40,363 bases of DNA, from positions 1 to 40,363 of the forward strand of contig NZ_AFUB01000026.1 of NCBI RefSeq assembly GCF_000222705.1, read 5' to 3'. The notes below the pieces were generated by a model, which saw nothing but the letters and a program-made list of their open reading frames with translations, did no database searches and was not told where the DNA came from. The stretch is from Streptococcus mitis bv. 2 str. SK95 (GTDB taxonomy: Bacteria; Bacillota; Bacilli; Lactobacillales; Streptococcaceae). The position numbers and the translations under genes are program-made. Below are positions 1 to 11,740 of the stretch, in pieces. Every line of letters starts with the position of its first letter. The stretch's first letter is position 1.

Positions 1-224
1 ATAGGTATTATTCAATCATAATTTATCTAAAAATTAAACAATCTTATAAAATTTTATAATAAATATTGATTATCAAAAAATAATTTTAAGTTCCATAGTC
101 TCTTTATAATTAGTGGAAATATAAAATTATGAGAAAACTGAATAGTTGATTATGTTAATTATCTACACGGGCAGGCCAGGAAGAACTTCATTTGAAGAAA
201 TGGACTATTAAATTTTCCCATGAT
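1..224. other. AT-rich stretch without a recognisable gene
   Basis: No reading frame with a plausible ribosome site and protein-like composition is visible on either strand. The stretch is very AT-rich, with a TATAAT-like hexamer near 105 that lacks a convincing -35 partner. It lies downstream of ileS. A gene tail running in from outside the window cannot be excluded. Confidence 0.5.
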
Positions 225-271
225 AAAACGCATAATATCAAAGCACTTGAACTCTTGATATTATGCGTTTT
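225..271 (-). terminator. Terminator of ileS (possibly bidirectional)
   Basis: A perfect 17-bp inverted repeat (225-241 and 255-271) encloses a 13-nt loop. The arms end in AAAA and TTTT, so RNA from either strand would form a strong hairpin followed by U residues. It lies about 35 nt past the ileS stop codon. Confidence 0.85.
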
Positions 272-306
272 TATGATTTTAGCGACCTCTCTCAGTCTCT
301 TTCTGA

Positions 307-3099
307 TTATTTCGCTTCAAATCCTTCTGCGACTGCGTCGGCAAAGTTTTCTTCTACGATGCTTGCACAGTGGTCACAGATGACTGCGTGGTAACTGCGT
401 TCTGCTGTTGTTGGATCGATACGACGGCAACGGTCACAAACTTCACCTGCAGCACGTTTAACTGTAAAGGCAACATCCTCAAAGCTAACTGAGCCTTCTG
501 GAGCTGCTCCTTCTACGATGGTCAATTCTGACACGATTAAAAGTTGAGCTACATTGCTGTTTACTGCTTCGAGCAAAGTTTTCACCACTTCATTTGGATA
601 AACTGTCAAGTGTGCTTCAAGCGATTTTCCGATAACTTTTGCATTACGAGCTTCTTCCAAGGCTTTTTGAGCTTGTCCACGGAAGTCCATGAAGGCCGCC
701 CAGGTATCCAAGATTTCTTCTTGGTTAGCAAAAATTTGTGCTTCTGGCAATTCTGACAATTGAACGAAGTCTTCAGCTTCAAACTCAAGATATGACCAGA
801 TTTCTTCCGCAGTGTGAGGAAGGATTGGTGTCAAGAGTTTTGTGATTTTAACAAGGATGTCATAAAAGACAGTCTGCATTTGACGACGTTCGAGTGATTT
901 TGCACCTTCGATGTAGACAACGTCTTTGGCGAAGTCAAGGTAGAAGGCTGACAAGTCAACGTTGATAAAGTTCACCAAAGCCTTGTAGATAGTCAAGAAT
1001 TCAAAGTTTGCATAAGCATCACGAATAGTCTTAACAAGTTGGTTAAATCGGATGGTCATATACTTATCAACAGAACGAAGTTCTTCATAAGCTACAGCAT
1101 CCACAGCTGGGTTAAAGTCAGATGTATTGGCAATCAAGAAACGAAGGGTGTTACGGATCTTACGGTAGGTTTCAGAGACTTGGCTCAAGATATCCATAGA
1201 AATACGCACGTCGTTGCTTGAGTCTACACTTGTTACCCAGAGGCGCAAGATTTCCGCACCAAATTGTTTTTCTACATCGCTTGGAGCAATCGTATTTCCA
1301 AGGGATTTAGACATCTTCTCACCTTTACCATCAAGGGCAAAACCTTGTGATAAGATTTGTTTGTAAGGAGCCACGCCATGGTTGGCAACAGATGTGATCA
1401 ATGATGAGTTGAACCAACCACGGTATTGGTCAGAACCTTCAAGGTAGAGGTCAGCTGGATATTTGAGTTCTGGACGGTTTACCACTACACCATTCCATGA
1501 TGAGCCTGAGTCAAACCAAACGTCCATAATGTCTGTTTCTTTCTTGAACTCACCATTTGGAGAACCTGGATGGGTAAATCCTTCTGGCAAGAGGTCTTTA
1601 GCATCACGTTCCCACCAGATGAGAGAGCCGTGTTCCTCAAAGAGTTGAGCCACATGTTCAATAGTTTCAGCTGTCATGATTGGTGTGCCGTCTTCTGCAT
1701 AGAAGATAGGAAGTGGAACTCCCCAAGCACGTTGGCGAGAGATGACCCAGTCGCCACGGTCACGAATCATGTTGTAAAGACGTACTTTACCCCATTCTGA
1801 GTGGAATTTCACTTTTTCAATTTCGTCCAAGATTTCTTGGCGGAATTTAGATACAGAGGCAAACCATTGTGGTACTGCACGCCAGATGATTGGTTTTTTC
1901 GTACGCCAGTCAAATGGGTATGAGTGAGAGATTTCTTCTTGAGCAAGGAGAAGATCGCCCAGTTTTTCGATAACAGTTGGTACAACCTTGTCATAGAATT
2001 GACCTTCAAAGTCAGAGCCAGCATTTGCCATCATAATACCGCGTTCATTAACCGTTACTGCAACTTCAAGGCCGTTAGCAACACCGACATTGTAGTCGTC
2101 CTCACCAAAACCTGGAGCTGTATGGACGATACCTGTACCAGAGTCAGTCGTAACGTGGTCACCAAGAATCACTAACTCATCTACAGCTGTATCCCATGGG
2201 TGAGCTGTCACAATTTTATTCAATTCTTGACCACGGTAGGTCGCCAAAACTTGAACATCAGCCCAGCCAAATTTCTCAGAAAGGCTGTTCAACAATTCTG
2301 AAGCAACCACAAATTTACGATCTTCGCCAGCTGGTTGTACCAATACATAATCAATATCTGCTCCAACTGTCAAACCACGAGAAGCTGTGATGGTAAATGG
2401 AGTTGTTGTCCAGACAACGATGTAAGTATCTGTATCTAGTACACCTTTTCCATCTTTGACGCGGTTAGCATAGTAAAGGGAAGTTGAAAGCAAGTCATGG
2501 TATTCAATTTCCGCTTCTGCAAGGGCTGACTCAGATGACCATGACCAATAAACTGGCTTGGCACCACGGTAGATATAGCCTTTTTTAGCCATTTCACCAA
2601 AGACACGGATTTGAGCCGCTTCATAGTCTGGAGTCAAGGTAACATAAGGATTTTCCCAGTCACCAGAAACACCCAAACGCTTAAAGTCTTCACGTTGTTT
2701 ATCAACTTGAGAAAGAGCATACTCGCGGCAAAGTTTCAAGTACTCAACCAAGTCCATTTCTTTGCGTTTGACACCTTGTTTTGCCAAAACTTGCTCGATT
2801 GGCAGACCATGTGTATCCCAACCTGGAATATAAGGCGCATAAAAACCTGACATGGATTTTGAACGAACAATAATATCTTTAGAAATCTTGTTCATGGCGT
2901 GCCCAACGTGGATATTTCCGTTGGCATAGGGAGGTCCATCATGCAAGGTGAAATGCGGTTTTCCTTGGTTCAATTCTTGACGACGTTGGTAAAGTTTCGC
3001 TTCGTCCCACTCTTTTTGCCATAGTGGTTCTTTAGTAGGAAGTCCAGCACGCATTGGAAATTCAGTTTTTCCAAGATTTAGGGTATCTTTGAGTTTCAT
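307..3099 (-). CDS. ileS: Isoleucyl-tRNA synthetase
   Basis: Cytoplasmic class I aminoacyl-tRNA synthetase that charges tRNA-Ile and edits misactivated valine. The 930-residue length is that of bacterial IleRS. Visible are the HIGH signature (HVGHAMN, near residue 65), the KMSKS loop ([10 protein letters not shown], near 595), the CP1 editing region between them, and a C-terminal zinc site built from CDRC and CDHC pairs. The start is preceded by AAAGGAGATATA. The gene is transcribed away from divIVA and is preceded by a T-box leader, so uncharged tRNA-Ile should raise its expression. The zinc-bearing, short type of C-terminus fits the housekeeping enzyme rather than a mupirocin-resistant eukaryote-like form. 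Confidence 0.97.
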   Translation of the reverse strand: MKLKDTLNLGKTEFPMRAGLPTKEPLWQKEWDEAKLYQRRQELNQGKPHFTLHDGPPYANGNIHVGHAMNKISKDIIVRSKSMSGFYAPYIPGWDTHGLPIEQVLAKQGVKRKEMDLVEYLKLCREYALSQVDKQREDFKRLGVSGDWENPYVTLTPDYEAAQIRVFGEMAKKGYIYRGAKPVYWSWSSESALAEAEIEYHDLLSTSLYYANRVKDGKGVLDTDTYIVVWTTTPFTITASRGLTVGADIDYVLVQPAGEDRKFVVASELLNSLSEKFGWADVQVLATYRGQELNKIVTAHPWDTAVDELVILGDHVTTDSGTGIVHTAPGFGEDDYNVGVANGLEVAVTVNERGIMMANAGSDFEGQFYDKVVPTVIEKLGDLLLAQEEISHSYPFDWRTKKPIIWRAVPQWFASVSKFRQEILDEIEKVKFHSEWGKVRLYNMIRDRGDWVISRQRAWGVPLPIFYAEDGTPIMTAETIEHVAQLFEEHGSLIWWERDAKDLLPEGFTHPGSPNGEFKKETDIMDVWFDSGSSWNGVVVNRPELKYPADLYLEGSDQYRGWFNSSLITSVANHGVAPYKQILSQGFALDGKGEKMSKSLGNTIAPSDVEKQFGAEILRLWVTSVDSSNDVRISMDILSQVSETYRKIRNTLRFLIANTSDFNPAVDAVAYEELRSVDKYMTIRFNQLVKTIRDAYANFEFLTIYKALVNFINVDLSAFYLDFAKDVVYIEGAKSLERRQMQTVFYDILVKITKLLTPILPHTAEEIWSYLEFEAEDFVQLSELPEAQIFANQEEILDTWAAFMDFRGQAQKALEEARNAKVIGKSLEAHLTVYPNEVVKTLLEAVNSNVAQLLIVSELTIVEGAAPEGSVSFEDVAFTVKRAAGEVCDRCRRIDPTTAERSYHAVICDHCASIVEENFADAVAEGFEAK

Positions 3100-3125
3100 T
3101 ATATCTCCTTTATTATATAGACAAA

Positions 3126-3345
3126 TTAAAAACCACGAATCGCTAAAAAGGACGAAAATCGTGGTACCACCTTTGTTCGGAAAAAGACTTTGTCTTTTCC
3201 CCTCTTGTCCCGTAACGTGGGAAACGTCCAGCCTTACTGCTTTCAGACTGGATTGCTTGAGAGGATAATCTCACCACTAGGGATTGCAGGACTCACACCG
3301 TCTCCTACTCGCTGGAAATATAGTTGGTCAAATCTTGTTCTCACA
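3126..3345 (-). promoter_or_regulatory. T-box leader of ileS
   Basis: Reading the minus strand, the leader contains the conserved T-box core AAAGGTGGTACCACG (complement of about 3160-3173), a stem I region with GGTGTGAG (about 3292-3299), and a terminator hairpin whose outer stem is CCACGA/TCGTGG (3133-3138 with 3159-3164) followed by a U-run. This is the standard arrangement in which uncharged tRNA stabilises an antiterminator. Ile ATC triplets occur in the expected part of stem I (for example in GATTATCCTC), but I could not fold it well enough to fix the specifier codon. The promoter must lie at or within the 3' end of divIVA. Confidence 0.9.
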
Positions 3346-3353
3346 TTTATTTC

Positions 3354-4238
3354 TTATAATATTGTAACGGATTCTTGTTGTGCTCCATGGCTAGTAGTTG
3401 AAGAAGCAATTCCAGTTGCTGATGGCGATACTGAGAAATACTCTGTCACGATTTCTGAATCCTCATGTTGTGGCTCAACTGAATGAGACTGTATCTCTTC
3501 TACAAGCGTATCGATGTCTAACACATGACTTTCCGCTTGACTGCTAGCCTGCTGAGCTTCAAACTCAGCTAATTCTTTATTACCTGCTTCGATGCGGGCT
3601 TGTAACTCAGCCATTTCTTCAGGTGAAAATTGGCGAGTCACATCAATCGGCTCTTCTTCTGGTTGCGAAGGAACAGCTTCTCCCAAGACCTCTCCTACAA
3701 CTTCCTTAAAGGCTTCATCACTTGTTTGGAGATAAGTCGCAGTCGGACGAAGAATGTCTTCCCAATCTGAAGATTCGACAATTGCTAACTGGCTCTCAAT
3801 CGTAGATTTGAGACGTTGATGAAATACACGGCTTTTGTTTTTCAATTCCTCTGTCTCAACAGCTACTTTCTTAGCATTATCTGTTGCCTGACGTAGGATT
3901 TCATTAGCCTTGTATTTTGCCTCTTCAAGAAGGCGCTGGGCATCTTGCTCAGCCTGTTGAATAATATTGTTTGAGCGCTCTTGAGCAGCTTGCTTTACAC
4001 GTTCAGCCGTATCTTGAGCAATCAAAACAGACTGGCTCAACGAATCCTTCATCTCATCAAAGTAAGATAAGCGCTCTTCTAAACTTCTAATGTGTCTTTC
4101 CATTTCGTGATTATTGCGAACTAAGTCCTCGTAATCACGAACAACAATATCAAGAAATTCATCTACTTCTTCTGGATCAAACCCTCTGAATTTCGTAGAA
4201 AAGGTTTTATCTTTAATTTCTAATGATGTAATTGGCAT
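3354..4238 (-). CDS. divIVA: Cell division protein DivIVA
   Basis: Coiled-coil scaffold that binds curved membrane at the septum and poles and organises peripheral peptidoglycan synthesis in ovococci. The N-terminus (MPITSLEIKDKTF, then FRGFDPEEVDEFLD) is the conserved DivIVA lipid-binding head; residues about 30-160 are heptad-rich coiled coil; the last about 130 residues are acidic, Q/E/S-rich and low-complexity. A GTG 12 nt upstream is in frame, but the ATG at 4238 is preferred because GAGGAAAAGT sits just before it and it matches the family start. It is last in the ftsA-to-divIVA cluster and follows ylmH closely. At 294 residues it seems longer than the roughly 262 I remember for pneumococcal DivIVA, the extra length lying in the C-terminal tail. 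Confidence 0.95.
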   Translation of the reverse strand: MPITSLEIKDKTFSTKFRGFDPEEVDEFLDIVVRDYEDLVRNNHEMERHIRSLEERLSYFDEMKDSLSQSVLIAQDTAERVKQAAQERSNNIIQQAEQDAQRLLEEAKYKANEILRQATDNAKKVAVETEELKNKSRVFHQRLKSTIESQLAIVESSDWEDILRPTATYLQTSDEAFKEVVGEVLGEAVPSQPEEEPIDVTRQFSPEEMAELQARIEAGNKELAEFEAQQASSQAESHVLDIDTLVEEIQSHSVEPQHEDSEIVTEYFSVSPSATGIASSTTSHGAQQESVTIL

Positions 4239-4246
4239 ACTTTTCC

Positions 4247-5038
4247 TCACTTACTTAATAATAATTGGATAGTCAGTTTTATCTTATCCCTTTTAGTTTG
4301 CCCATTTTCTTTGACAATCTTCAGACGACCAAACTTTCTCACACTAATCAAATCCCCTACAGCTACTAGATAATCTAATCTTTCAATGGGGTGGTAGTTT
4401 ACCTGAACAGATTTTTTCTCTATGAGTTGACTAGCCTGCTTTCTGGATAATTTCAAGGCACTTGATAAGAGGGCATCCAAACGAAAACTGGAAATCAAAA
4501 TCTCTTGTTCTTGATAATTGATCTCAGATATTATTTTATCGGTGAAAGGACATTCCTCCAGCGACACAGGTAGTCTGGCAATCTTTTGTATCCCGTCCTG
4601 AAACAGAGGGATATAATCACGATTGACAAAAATCTGTGCTCTCTTTTCATCTACCAAGATATCACCAAAGAGCTTACGATCAATTCCTAGTTGATTGATG
4701 ATTGTCCCCAAAATCTTTGCATGTGTTAGCTGTTCAAATCTACTTGGATAACGGATCTCTAGCAATGCCATTTCAAAATCTGACAGTGTCGGACTGAAAT
4801 AGTCCGGATACAGAAGGACACGGACAAATTCCGTATGGATATATTCTCCGCTACTCACACAGCCCAGTCCATAGGTCCCAGCCAAAACCCTCAATATATG
4901 TTCCTGATGCGGGTTGACAAAAGCAGTGAGGACAGGAGTATAAGTATCTTCCACCCGCTTGACCCACTCTAATCCCTTATCAATAAAGGGAGCATCAGCA
5001 AGGGAAAAGTGCTGGTAAATCGCTTTATTTGTCATCAT
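4247..5038 (-). CDS. ylmH: S4-domain RNA-binding protein YlmH
   Basis: Predicted RNA-binding protein of the division cluster. YlmH homologues bind the ribosome and have been linked to rescue of stalled translation and, by context, to division. The C-terminal S4 domain is visible at roughly residues 180-240 (LDALLSSALKLSRKQASQLI, then VQVNYHPIE). The N-terminal two thirds match the YlmH-specific part (FVNPHQEHILRVLAG, YPDYF, ILGTIINQLGI). Its ATG overlaps the ylmG stop as ATGA, so translation is probably coupled, and its TGA lies just upstream of the divIVA ribosome site. Length 263 residues is typical. Confidence 0.93.
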   Translation of the reverse strand: MMTNKAIYQHFSLADAPFIDKGLEWVKRVEDTYTPVLTAFVNPHQEHILRVLAGTYGLGCVSSGEYIHTEFVRVLLYPDYFSPTLSDFEMALLEIRYPSRFEQLTHAKILGTIINQLGIDRKLFGDILVDEKRAQIFVNRDYIPLFQDGIQKIARLPVSLEECPFTDKIISEINYQEQEILISSFRLDALLSSALKLSRKQASQLIEKKSVQVNYHPIERLDYLVAVGDLISVRKFGRLKIVKENGQTKRDKIKLTIQLLLSK

Positions 5039-5295
5039 ATTATCAACAAGAAACGAATCAAGCTGTCACCCAAAAAACGGACGATTAAGATTGCCAGCCA
5101 AATGGATAAATCCAAACCTCCAAATTGTAAAGGTAAACGGCGAAGTGGATCAACAATCGGTCTAACAAGCTTTTCCAGTAAACGTTCTAGTGAACTACCG
5201 TAAGAATTTGGAAACCAAGAGAGGAGTGCATAGATTAACAAAAGCAGGGAATAGATATTCACTGCATTTTGGATTAGACGAATCAGAAAAATCAT
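5035..5295 (-). CDS. ylmG: YggT-family membrane protein YlmG
   Basis: Small integral membrane protein of the YggT/YlmG family, 86 residues, with two hydrophobic helices: about 4-25 (LIQNAVNIYSLLLLIYALLSW) and about 64-86. Between them lies the family motif region RLVRPIVDPLRRLPL-like, with PIVDPLRR. The family is associated with division and septum organisation in Gram-positive bacteria and with FtsZ-linked functions in plastids; no enzymatic activity is known. The start codon overlaps the sepF stop codon in the form TAATG, and its own stop overlaps ylmH, so sepF, ylmG and ylmH are translationally linked. Confidence 0.9.
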   Translation of the reverse strand: MIFLIRLIQNAVNIYSLLLLIYALLSWFPNSYGSSLERLLEKLVRPIVDPLRRLPLQFGGLDLSIWLAILIVRFLGDSLIRFLLII

Positions 5296-5831
5296 TATTT
5301 CGCTCTACTTCGTTTAATATCAAAACCAAATTCTGCACTTTGAGAATCATCAGGCAACTTGATATCTTCAATATTCACAATCACATTGACTGGTGTCAAC
5401 AAATACATTGTACTCGCAACTTTTTTCAGATTACCTGCCAAAACATGACGGGCACCGTCCAGATAGTCTAGACAACGACGAGCCTGAACCTCTGTCATGT
5501 ACTGAAAGTCAATCAAGATACTTTCATTTCCAGCCAATAAATCCACAATCTCTGTTGCATCCTCATATTTTCTAGGATAACGAACATCAATCGTTACTTT
5601 TTCATCTGTACGATGACTTTGCATAGCCAATTCTTGTTGGCGAGCATGTAAGCGAGTGATGTTGGCATCTTTTGAAGTGGTTGATTGAAACTGCGCTGGC
5701 AGTTCTTTAGAAGCTGAACTACTCGATGAAGCAATCATCTGTTCATCCTGAGGTTGATAAGTCGCAGTTGTTTCTTCCCCATCTTCTGTAAAATAATCTA
5801 TAAATTTATCAAATCTATCTTTTAAAGACAT
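5295..5831 (-). CDS. sepF: Cell division protein SepF
   Basis: SepF polymerises on the inner membrane face, binds the FtsZ C-terminus and helps tether and align Z-ring filaments. The protein has an N-terminal amphipathic segment ([14 protein letters not shown]) for membrane binding, a Gln/Ser-rich linker (about 20-75) and the globular SepF core (about 80-165) with [24 protein letters not shown] and RCLDYLDGA. The 178-residue length fits. An AGGAGAGATCT ribosome site precedes the ATG. It lies between ylmE and ylmG in the usual order. Confidence 0.95.
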   Translation of the reverse strand: MSLKDRFDKFIDYFTEDGEETTATYQPQDEQMIASSSSSASKELPAQFQSTTSKDANITRLHARQQELAMQSHRTDEKVTIDVRYPRKYEDATEIVDLLAGNESILIDFQYMTEVQARRCLDYLDGARHVLAGNLKKVASTMYLLTPVNVIVNIEDIKLPDDSQSAEFGFDIKRSRAK

Positions 5832-5840
5832 AGATCTCTC

Positions 5841-6512
5841 CTATTTAAAAAATGCTGTGCCAATTCGAACAAAGGTCGAACCAAATTGAATCGCTTCCTT
5901 ATAGTCACGACTCATGCCCATGCTCAACTCTGTCATCGGCATATTAGGAATTTGTTTTTCCCTAATTTCTGCTTGCAGTTCCTGAGTTTTCTTGAAAATT
6001 TGTTTCAATTCATCAGAATCTGCCTCAAAAGGAGCCATGGTCATCAAACCAACATACTCAATCTGATCTAGCTGAGCCAAGTCCGGCAAAAGTTCTAGTA
6101 ATTCTTCTTTTGAAAAACCATGCTTGCTTTCTTCTCCTGAAATATTGACCTGTAGGAAACACTTGATAACATGATCTGTCCTCTTTTGAATCTCCTGTGC
6201 CAATTTAAAGGAATCTAAAGCATGAAAGTAATCCACAAAAGGGATTACTTCTTTGACCTTCCGTCTTTGTAGCGTTCCAATCAAATGCCAAGTGACAGGG
6301 AATTCTTTTAACGTCTGATATTTTTCTAAAAATTTATCAACACGATTTTCACCAATATGATGAACACCCAGGGGAAGCAGGGCTTCCGCTGTTTTTACGT
6401 CCACATATTTTGTCACTGCAATAATTGAAACAGAAGCTGGATCACGATTGGCTTCTCGGCTAGCTTCAGCGACCTGCTGAAAAACGAACTCTGTATTTTT
6501 TTTCAAATCCAT
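5841..6512 (-). CDS. ylmE: PLP homeostasis protein YlmE (YggS/PROSC family)
   Basis: Fold-type III pyridoxal-phosphate-binding protein of the YggS/COG0325 family, which holds PLP without known enzymatic turnover and affects vitamin B6 and amino-acid balance. The PLP lysine is in IIAVTKYVD (about residue 35); further family motifs are GENRVDKF, WHLIGTLQRRK, FLQVNISGEESKHGF, LMTMAPF and SMGMSRDYKEAI with the C-terminal RIGTAFF. Length 223 residues is typical. The ATG lies four nt after the ftsZ stop with only a weak ribosome site, so expression is probably coupled to ftsZ translation. Confidence 0.94.
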   Translation of the reverse strand: MDLKKNTEFVFQQVAEASREANRDPASVSIIAVTKYVDVKTAEALLPLGVHHIGENRVDKFLEKYQTLKEFPVTWHLIGTLQRRKVKEVIPFVDYFHALDSFKLAQEIQKRTDHVIKCFLQVNISGEESKHGFSKEELLELLPDLAQLDQIEYVGLMTMAPFEADSDELKQIFKKTQELQAEIREKQIPNMPMTELSMGMSRDYKEAIQFGSTFVRIGTAFFK

Positions 6513-6515
6513 TGA

Positions 6516-9165
<2,650 letters not shown>

Positions 9166-9243
9166 TACATTGCATCCTCTCTGTCTTCCAAGTTTCTCAC
9201 TTCTATTTTCAATAACTGTGACGGACACAGCTATTCACAAAAT

Positions 9244-9252
9244 ATTATAACA
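9244..9252 (-). promoter_or_regulatory. Extended -10 promoter for ftsA-ftsZ
   Basis: On the minus strand TGTTATAAT is an extended -10 element about 80 nt before the ftsA ATG. No good -35 hexamer is visible, which is normal for extended -10 promoters in streptococci. It could drive the entire ftsA-to-divIVA cluster because I see no strong terminator inside it. Confidence 0.6.
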
Positions 9253-9381
9253 CAAAAAATCCAATCGTGCTTAGTTTTTCATAAATTTCCTCTAGGTTTT
9301 TTGTAAAAGTCTTTTGAACGATTTTTCTCAGGAGCAATCATTATTTTTATATCCTTACGGCTATATTTTGCATATTTAATC

Positions 9382-9413
9382 AAAAAAAGAGAAGGCCTTT
9401 TTAAGCTTTCTCT
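9382..9413 (-). terminator. Terminator at the 3' end of the YwaF-type gene
   Basis: The minus strand reads AGAGAAAGCTT, short loop, AGGCCTTCTCT then a run of seven T. The hairpin overlaps the last codons and stop of the membrane-protein gene and separates it from ftsA. Confidence 0.75.
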
Positions 9414-10105
9414 TGAATCATTTTTTCTGCTCTTTGTTGCAAAAAGACCTCTACTACTTTTGCAGTCAAGCTGATTGCTACTACCAACACACTGGACACG
9501 ATGAGGTAGTTAGCCAATAGTCCGTGATTCCCCACTAGTGGTGGTTTATTTAAAAATCCATAATCTCCACCTACAACCAAGTTGACAACTCCTATCAAGG
9601 CATTTAGAGAAAATGTAATCACTGTCACATTTTTCAAATTGAGCAGGGAAGCTTCATAATTCTTAAACAAGTATAGGAGCGCATTCCCCAAAAGTGCCAC
9701 GTGCCCGATGATAAAGGATAGGATGGTCACATGCGGAAACGGATAAGGGTCAAAGAGCGGGTAAGCCAGAGCTGCTGTTGCTCCAAAGGTTCCTAAAAGA
9801 GCAAAGTATTGCTTGTACTTGGAAGTCCCTGGAATCAAGAGCATAACAAACATGGCGATACGGCAATGATAGAAGGGCAAACTTTCTGATAAGGGCATTT
9901 GATTCCCCCAATACCAGCTATACAGAACAATCAGTTGAAGAGACTGAAGGATCTGAATAAAGCGCTGGTAAGTCACTTTGTCGCGAAAGCGATAAGAAGC
10001 ATAGAAAGTAAGAGCCAATAAACATAACAAACCAATATACCAGTGGAGTTCAAACTGGGGCGGTTCTGATATCTGTGTGGTAAATAATTGTTCCCACAAA
10101 TTCAT
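9401..10105 (-). CDS. YwaF/TMEM164-like integral membrane protein (TIGR02206 type)
   Basis: Polytopic membrane protein of 234 residues with about six to seven hydrophobic segments spread over its length (for example WYIGLLCLLALTFYASY, FVMLLIPGTSKYKQYFALL, VTILSFIIGHVALLGNALLYLF, YLIVSSVLVVAISL). Family features include the LPFYHCRIA and GNHGLLANY regions typical of the YwaF family, whose function is unknown. A GAGGAATAGAAT ribosome site precedes the ATG. It stands alone between murF and ftsA with its own promoter and terminator. Its leader holds several inverted repeats (see separate entries). I do not know its substrate or role. Confidence 0.8.
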   Translation of the reverse strand: MNLWEQLFTTQISEPPQFELHWYIGLLCLLALTFYASYRFRDKVTYQRFIQILQSLQLIVLYSWYWGNQMPLSESLPFYHCRIAMFVMLLIPGTSKYKQYFALLGTFGATAALAYPLFDPYPFPHVTILSFIIGHVALLGNALLYLFKNYEASLLNLKNVTVITFSLNALIGVVNLVVGGDYGFLNKPPLVGNHGLLANYLIVSSVLVVAISLTAKVVEVFLQQRAEKMIQEKA

Positions 10106-10130
10106 ATTCTATTCCTCGTTCATCTAGCCA

Positions 10131-10153
10131 GAGCAGTAGAAAAGTCACTGCTC
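10131..10153 (-). repeat. Inverted repeat in the leader of the YwaF-type gene
   Basis: GAGCAGT (10131-10137) and ACTGCTC (10147-10153) form a 7-bp stem just upstream of the ribosome site. On the plus strand it is followed by CGACCTTTTTAATTTTTTT, so it could also end plus-strand transcripts; on the minus strand it would be a leader hairpin. Confidence 0.5.
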
Positions 10154-10182
10154 GACCTTTTTAATTTTTTTGAAAAAGCTTG

Positions 10183-10224
10183 ATTCTATACTAAGCATAG
10201 AATACTTGCGACTTAAATTCGCAA
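10183..10224 (-). promoter_or_regulatory. Two adjacent palindromes just downstream of a promoter
   Basis: ATTCTATnCTnAGnATAGAAT (10183-10203) is a 21-bp near-perfect palindrome, and TTGCGA-N7-TCGCAA (10206-10224) is a second one only two bases away. Both lie immediately downstream of the extended -10 at 10228-10236, in the expected position for an operator or for two leader hairpins. Confidence 0.5.
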
Positions 10225-10227
10225 CCT

Positions 10228-10236
10228 ATTATATCA
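10228..10236 (-). promoter_or_regulatory. Extended -10 promoter of the YwaF-type gene
   Basis: TGATATAAT on the minus strand is a perfect extended -10. It would start a transcript with about a 115-nt leader that runs through the palindromes before reaching the YwaF-type ATG. Confidence 0.65.
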
Positions 10237-10294
10237 TTTGTGTAGCAGAAATGCACCTATTAAAAACCACAGTTTAAAACTTTTGGTTCTAAAA

Positions 10295-11656
10295 CTAGAT
10301 TAAACTTTCTACCAACTTGGCTAGATTCATTGAGTTCGAACCTTTGAGCAGGATTTGGTCATTGGCACCGAGGCTTTCCTTAACCTGCTTGACCATGGCT
10401 TCAAACTGGTCTTCGTCGCCTGTTTTCTTGAAGTAGTATACATGACCGATTGGGAACATTTGACTGGCCAGTTGAGCCAATTCAGCGATGTCTTCTCCAT
10501 AGAAAATAACCATATCAAGCACATCTGGGGAAAGGCTCAAAATCATCTGATTATGGAGTTGAACAGACTGGTCACCGAGTTCCTTCATGTCTGCCAAGAC
10601 AGCAATTTTCTTGCCTCCTTCGTTGGCTGGAATAGCCGAAAAAGTCTCCAAAATCAACTTCATCGCTGTAGGATTGGCATTATACACATCTGACAGGATA
10701 TCTGCTCCATTGGCCGCTTTCTTCCACTCGGTACGGTTACGAGTCAATTCAAGATTTTGGAAAGCCTGACGAATCTGCTCCTCTGAAACTCCTTCTTGTA
10801 GAGCCACATAAGCAGCAATCATAGCATTGGTGGCATTGTACTTACCAGTTACCGGCAAGTCAAGAGCTTTTTCCAAGAAATTAGCTTTAAAGGTCAGACT
10901 GTCCTTGCGCTCAACCAAGTCTGTGATTCCCAGCTCTGCTCCTTGCCCAAAACGGACTACCTTTTTATCAGTTGGCAAGTAGTCCTCTACAATCGGGTCG
11001 GCCGGTGCCAAAAGCAAAGAACCTGAAGCCATACCGTCTGCAATTTGCATCTTCCCTTTAGCAATTTCTGAACGGTCTTTGAAAAAGGCCAAATGGGCTT
11101 CTCCAACCAAGGTCACGATGGCTGTCTTAGGATGAGCCAATTCAGACAAGAGATGAATATCTCCCAAGTGATCCTGCCCCATCTCCAAGACCAACTTTTC
11201 TGTCCCTTCAGGCATGTGGAGAACTGTGTAGGGAAGTCCAATCTCATTATTGTAATTGCCTTGAGTTTTGTAGGTTTTGTAGGTTGTTGACAGTAAATGC
11301 GCCAGCATATCCTTGGTCGTCGTCTTACCATTTGAACCTGTAACAGCAAAGACATCAACAGCCGTTTTTTCAAGATAGTAGGCTGCGAGAGTTTGAAAGG
11401 CAGACAACACATCATCTACTAGAATGTAGGGATGATTTGAAACCTTTTTCTCGGATAAGGTTACTACTGCACCATTTTCAAAAGCTGTTTCGATAAAATC
11501 GTGGCCATCACGCGCACCCTTGAGCGGAACAAACAAATCTCCTGCCGCAATTAAACGACTATCAAATTCTGCCTTAACTAGCGGACTATCTGGATAAACT
11601 GTCACATCATTTTTAGCTCCAACAACTTGTGCCACTTCGTGGATTGTTAATTTCAT
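10295..11656 (-). CDS. murF: UDP-MurNAc-tripeptide:D-Ala-D-Ala ligase MurF
   Basis: Cytoplasmic Mur ligase that adds D-Ala-D-Ala to UDP-MurNAc-tripeptide, finishing the peptidoglycan precursor stem. The ATP P-loop VTGSNGKTTTKDML lies at about residues 105-118; other Mur ligase motifs are EMGQDHLGDI, and in the C-terminal domain DVYNANPTAMK and KGSNSMNLAKLV. Length 453 residues fits. AAAGGAGTAGAA precedes the ATG. It follows ddl, whose product D-Ala-D-Ala is its substrate, by 84 bp with no terminator, so the two are almost certainly co-transcribed. Confidence 0.96.
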   Translation of the reverse strand: MKLTIHEVAQVVGAKNDVTVYPDSPLVKAEFDSRLIAAGDLFVPLKGARDGHDFIETAFENGAVVTLSEKKVSNHPYILVDDVLSAFQTLAAYYLEKTAVDVFAVTGSNGKTTTKDMLAHLLSTTYKTYKTQGNYNNEIGLPYTVLHMPEGTEKLVLEMGQDHLGDIHLLSELAHPKTAIVTLVGEAHLAFFKDRSEIAKGKMQIADGMASGSLLLAPADPIVEDYLPTDKKVVRFGQGAELGITDLVERKDSLTFKANFLEKALDLPVTGKYNATNAMIAAYVALQEGVSEEQIRQAFQNLELTRNRTEWKKAANGADILSDVYNANPTAMKLILETFSAIPANEGGKKIAVLADMKELGDQSVQLHNQMILSLSPDVLDMVIFYGEDIAELAQLASQMFPIGHVYYFKKTGDEDQFEAMVKQVKESLGANDQILLKGSNSMNLAKLVESLI

Positions 11657-11740
11657 TTCTACTCCTTTAAAAAGGGTTGAAGCCCGAGAACTCTACTCAC
11701 CTTGCAGTGATGGTTCTGACTCCTACCCTATCTTTCATTT

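Noticed and set aside
192-383. 63-codon plus-strand ORF across the ileS terminator
   Set aside because: It reads through a perfect terminator hairpin and into the antisense of ileS; no ribosome site.
3281-3290. Naming one exact ATC as the T-box specifier
   Set aside because: Several ATC triplets fall in stem I and I could not fold the leader reliably by eye.
9166-9228. Longer ftsA start at 9228
   Set aside because: The added 21 residues do not belong to the family, and a good ribosome site precedes the ATG at 9165.
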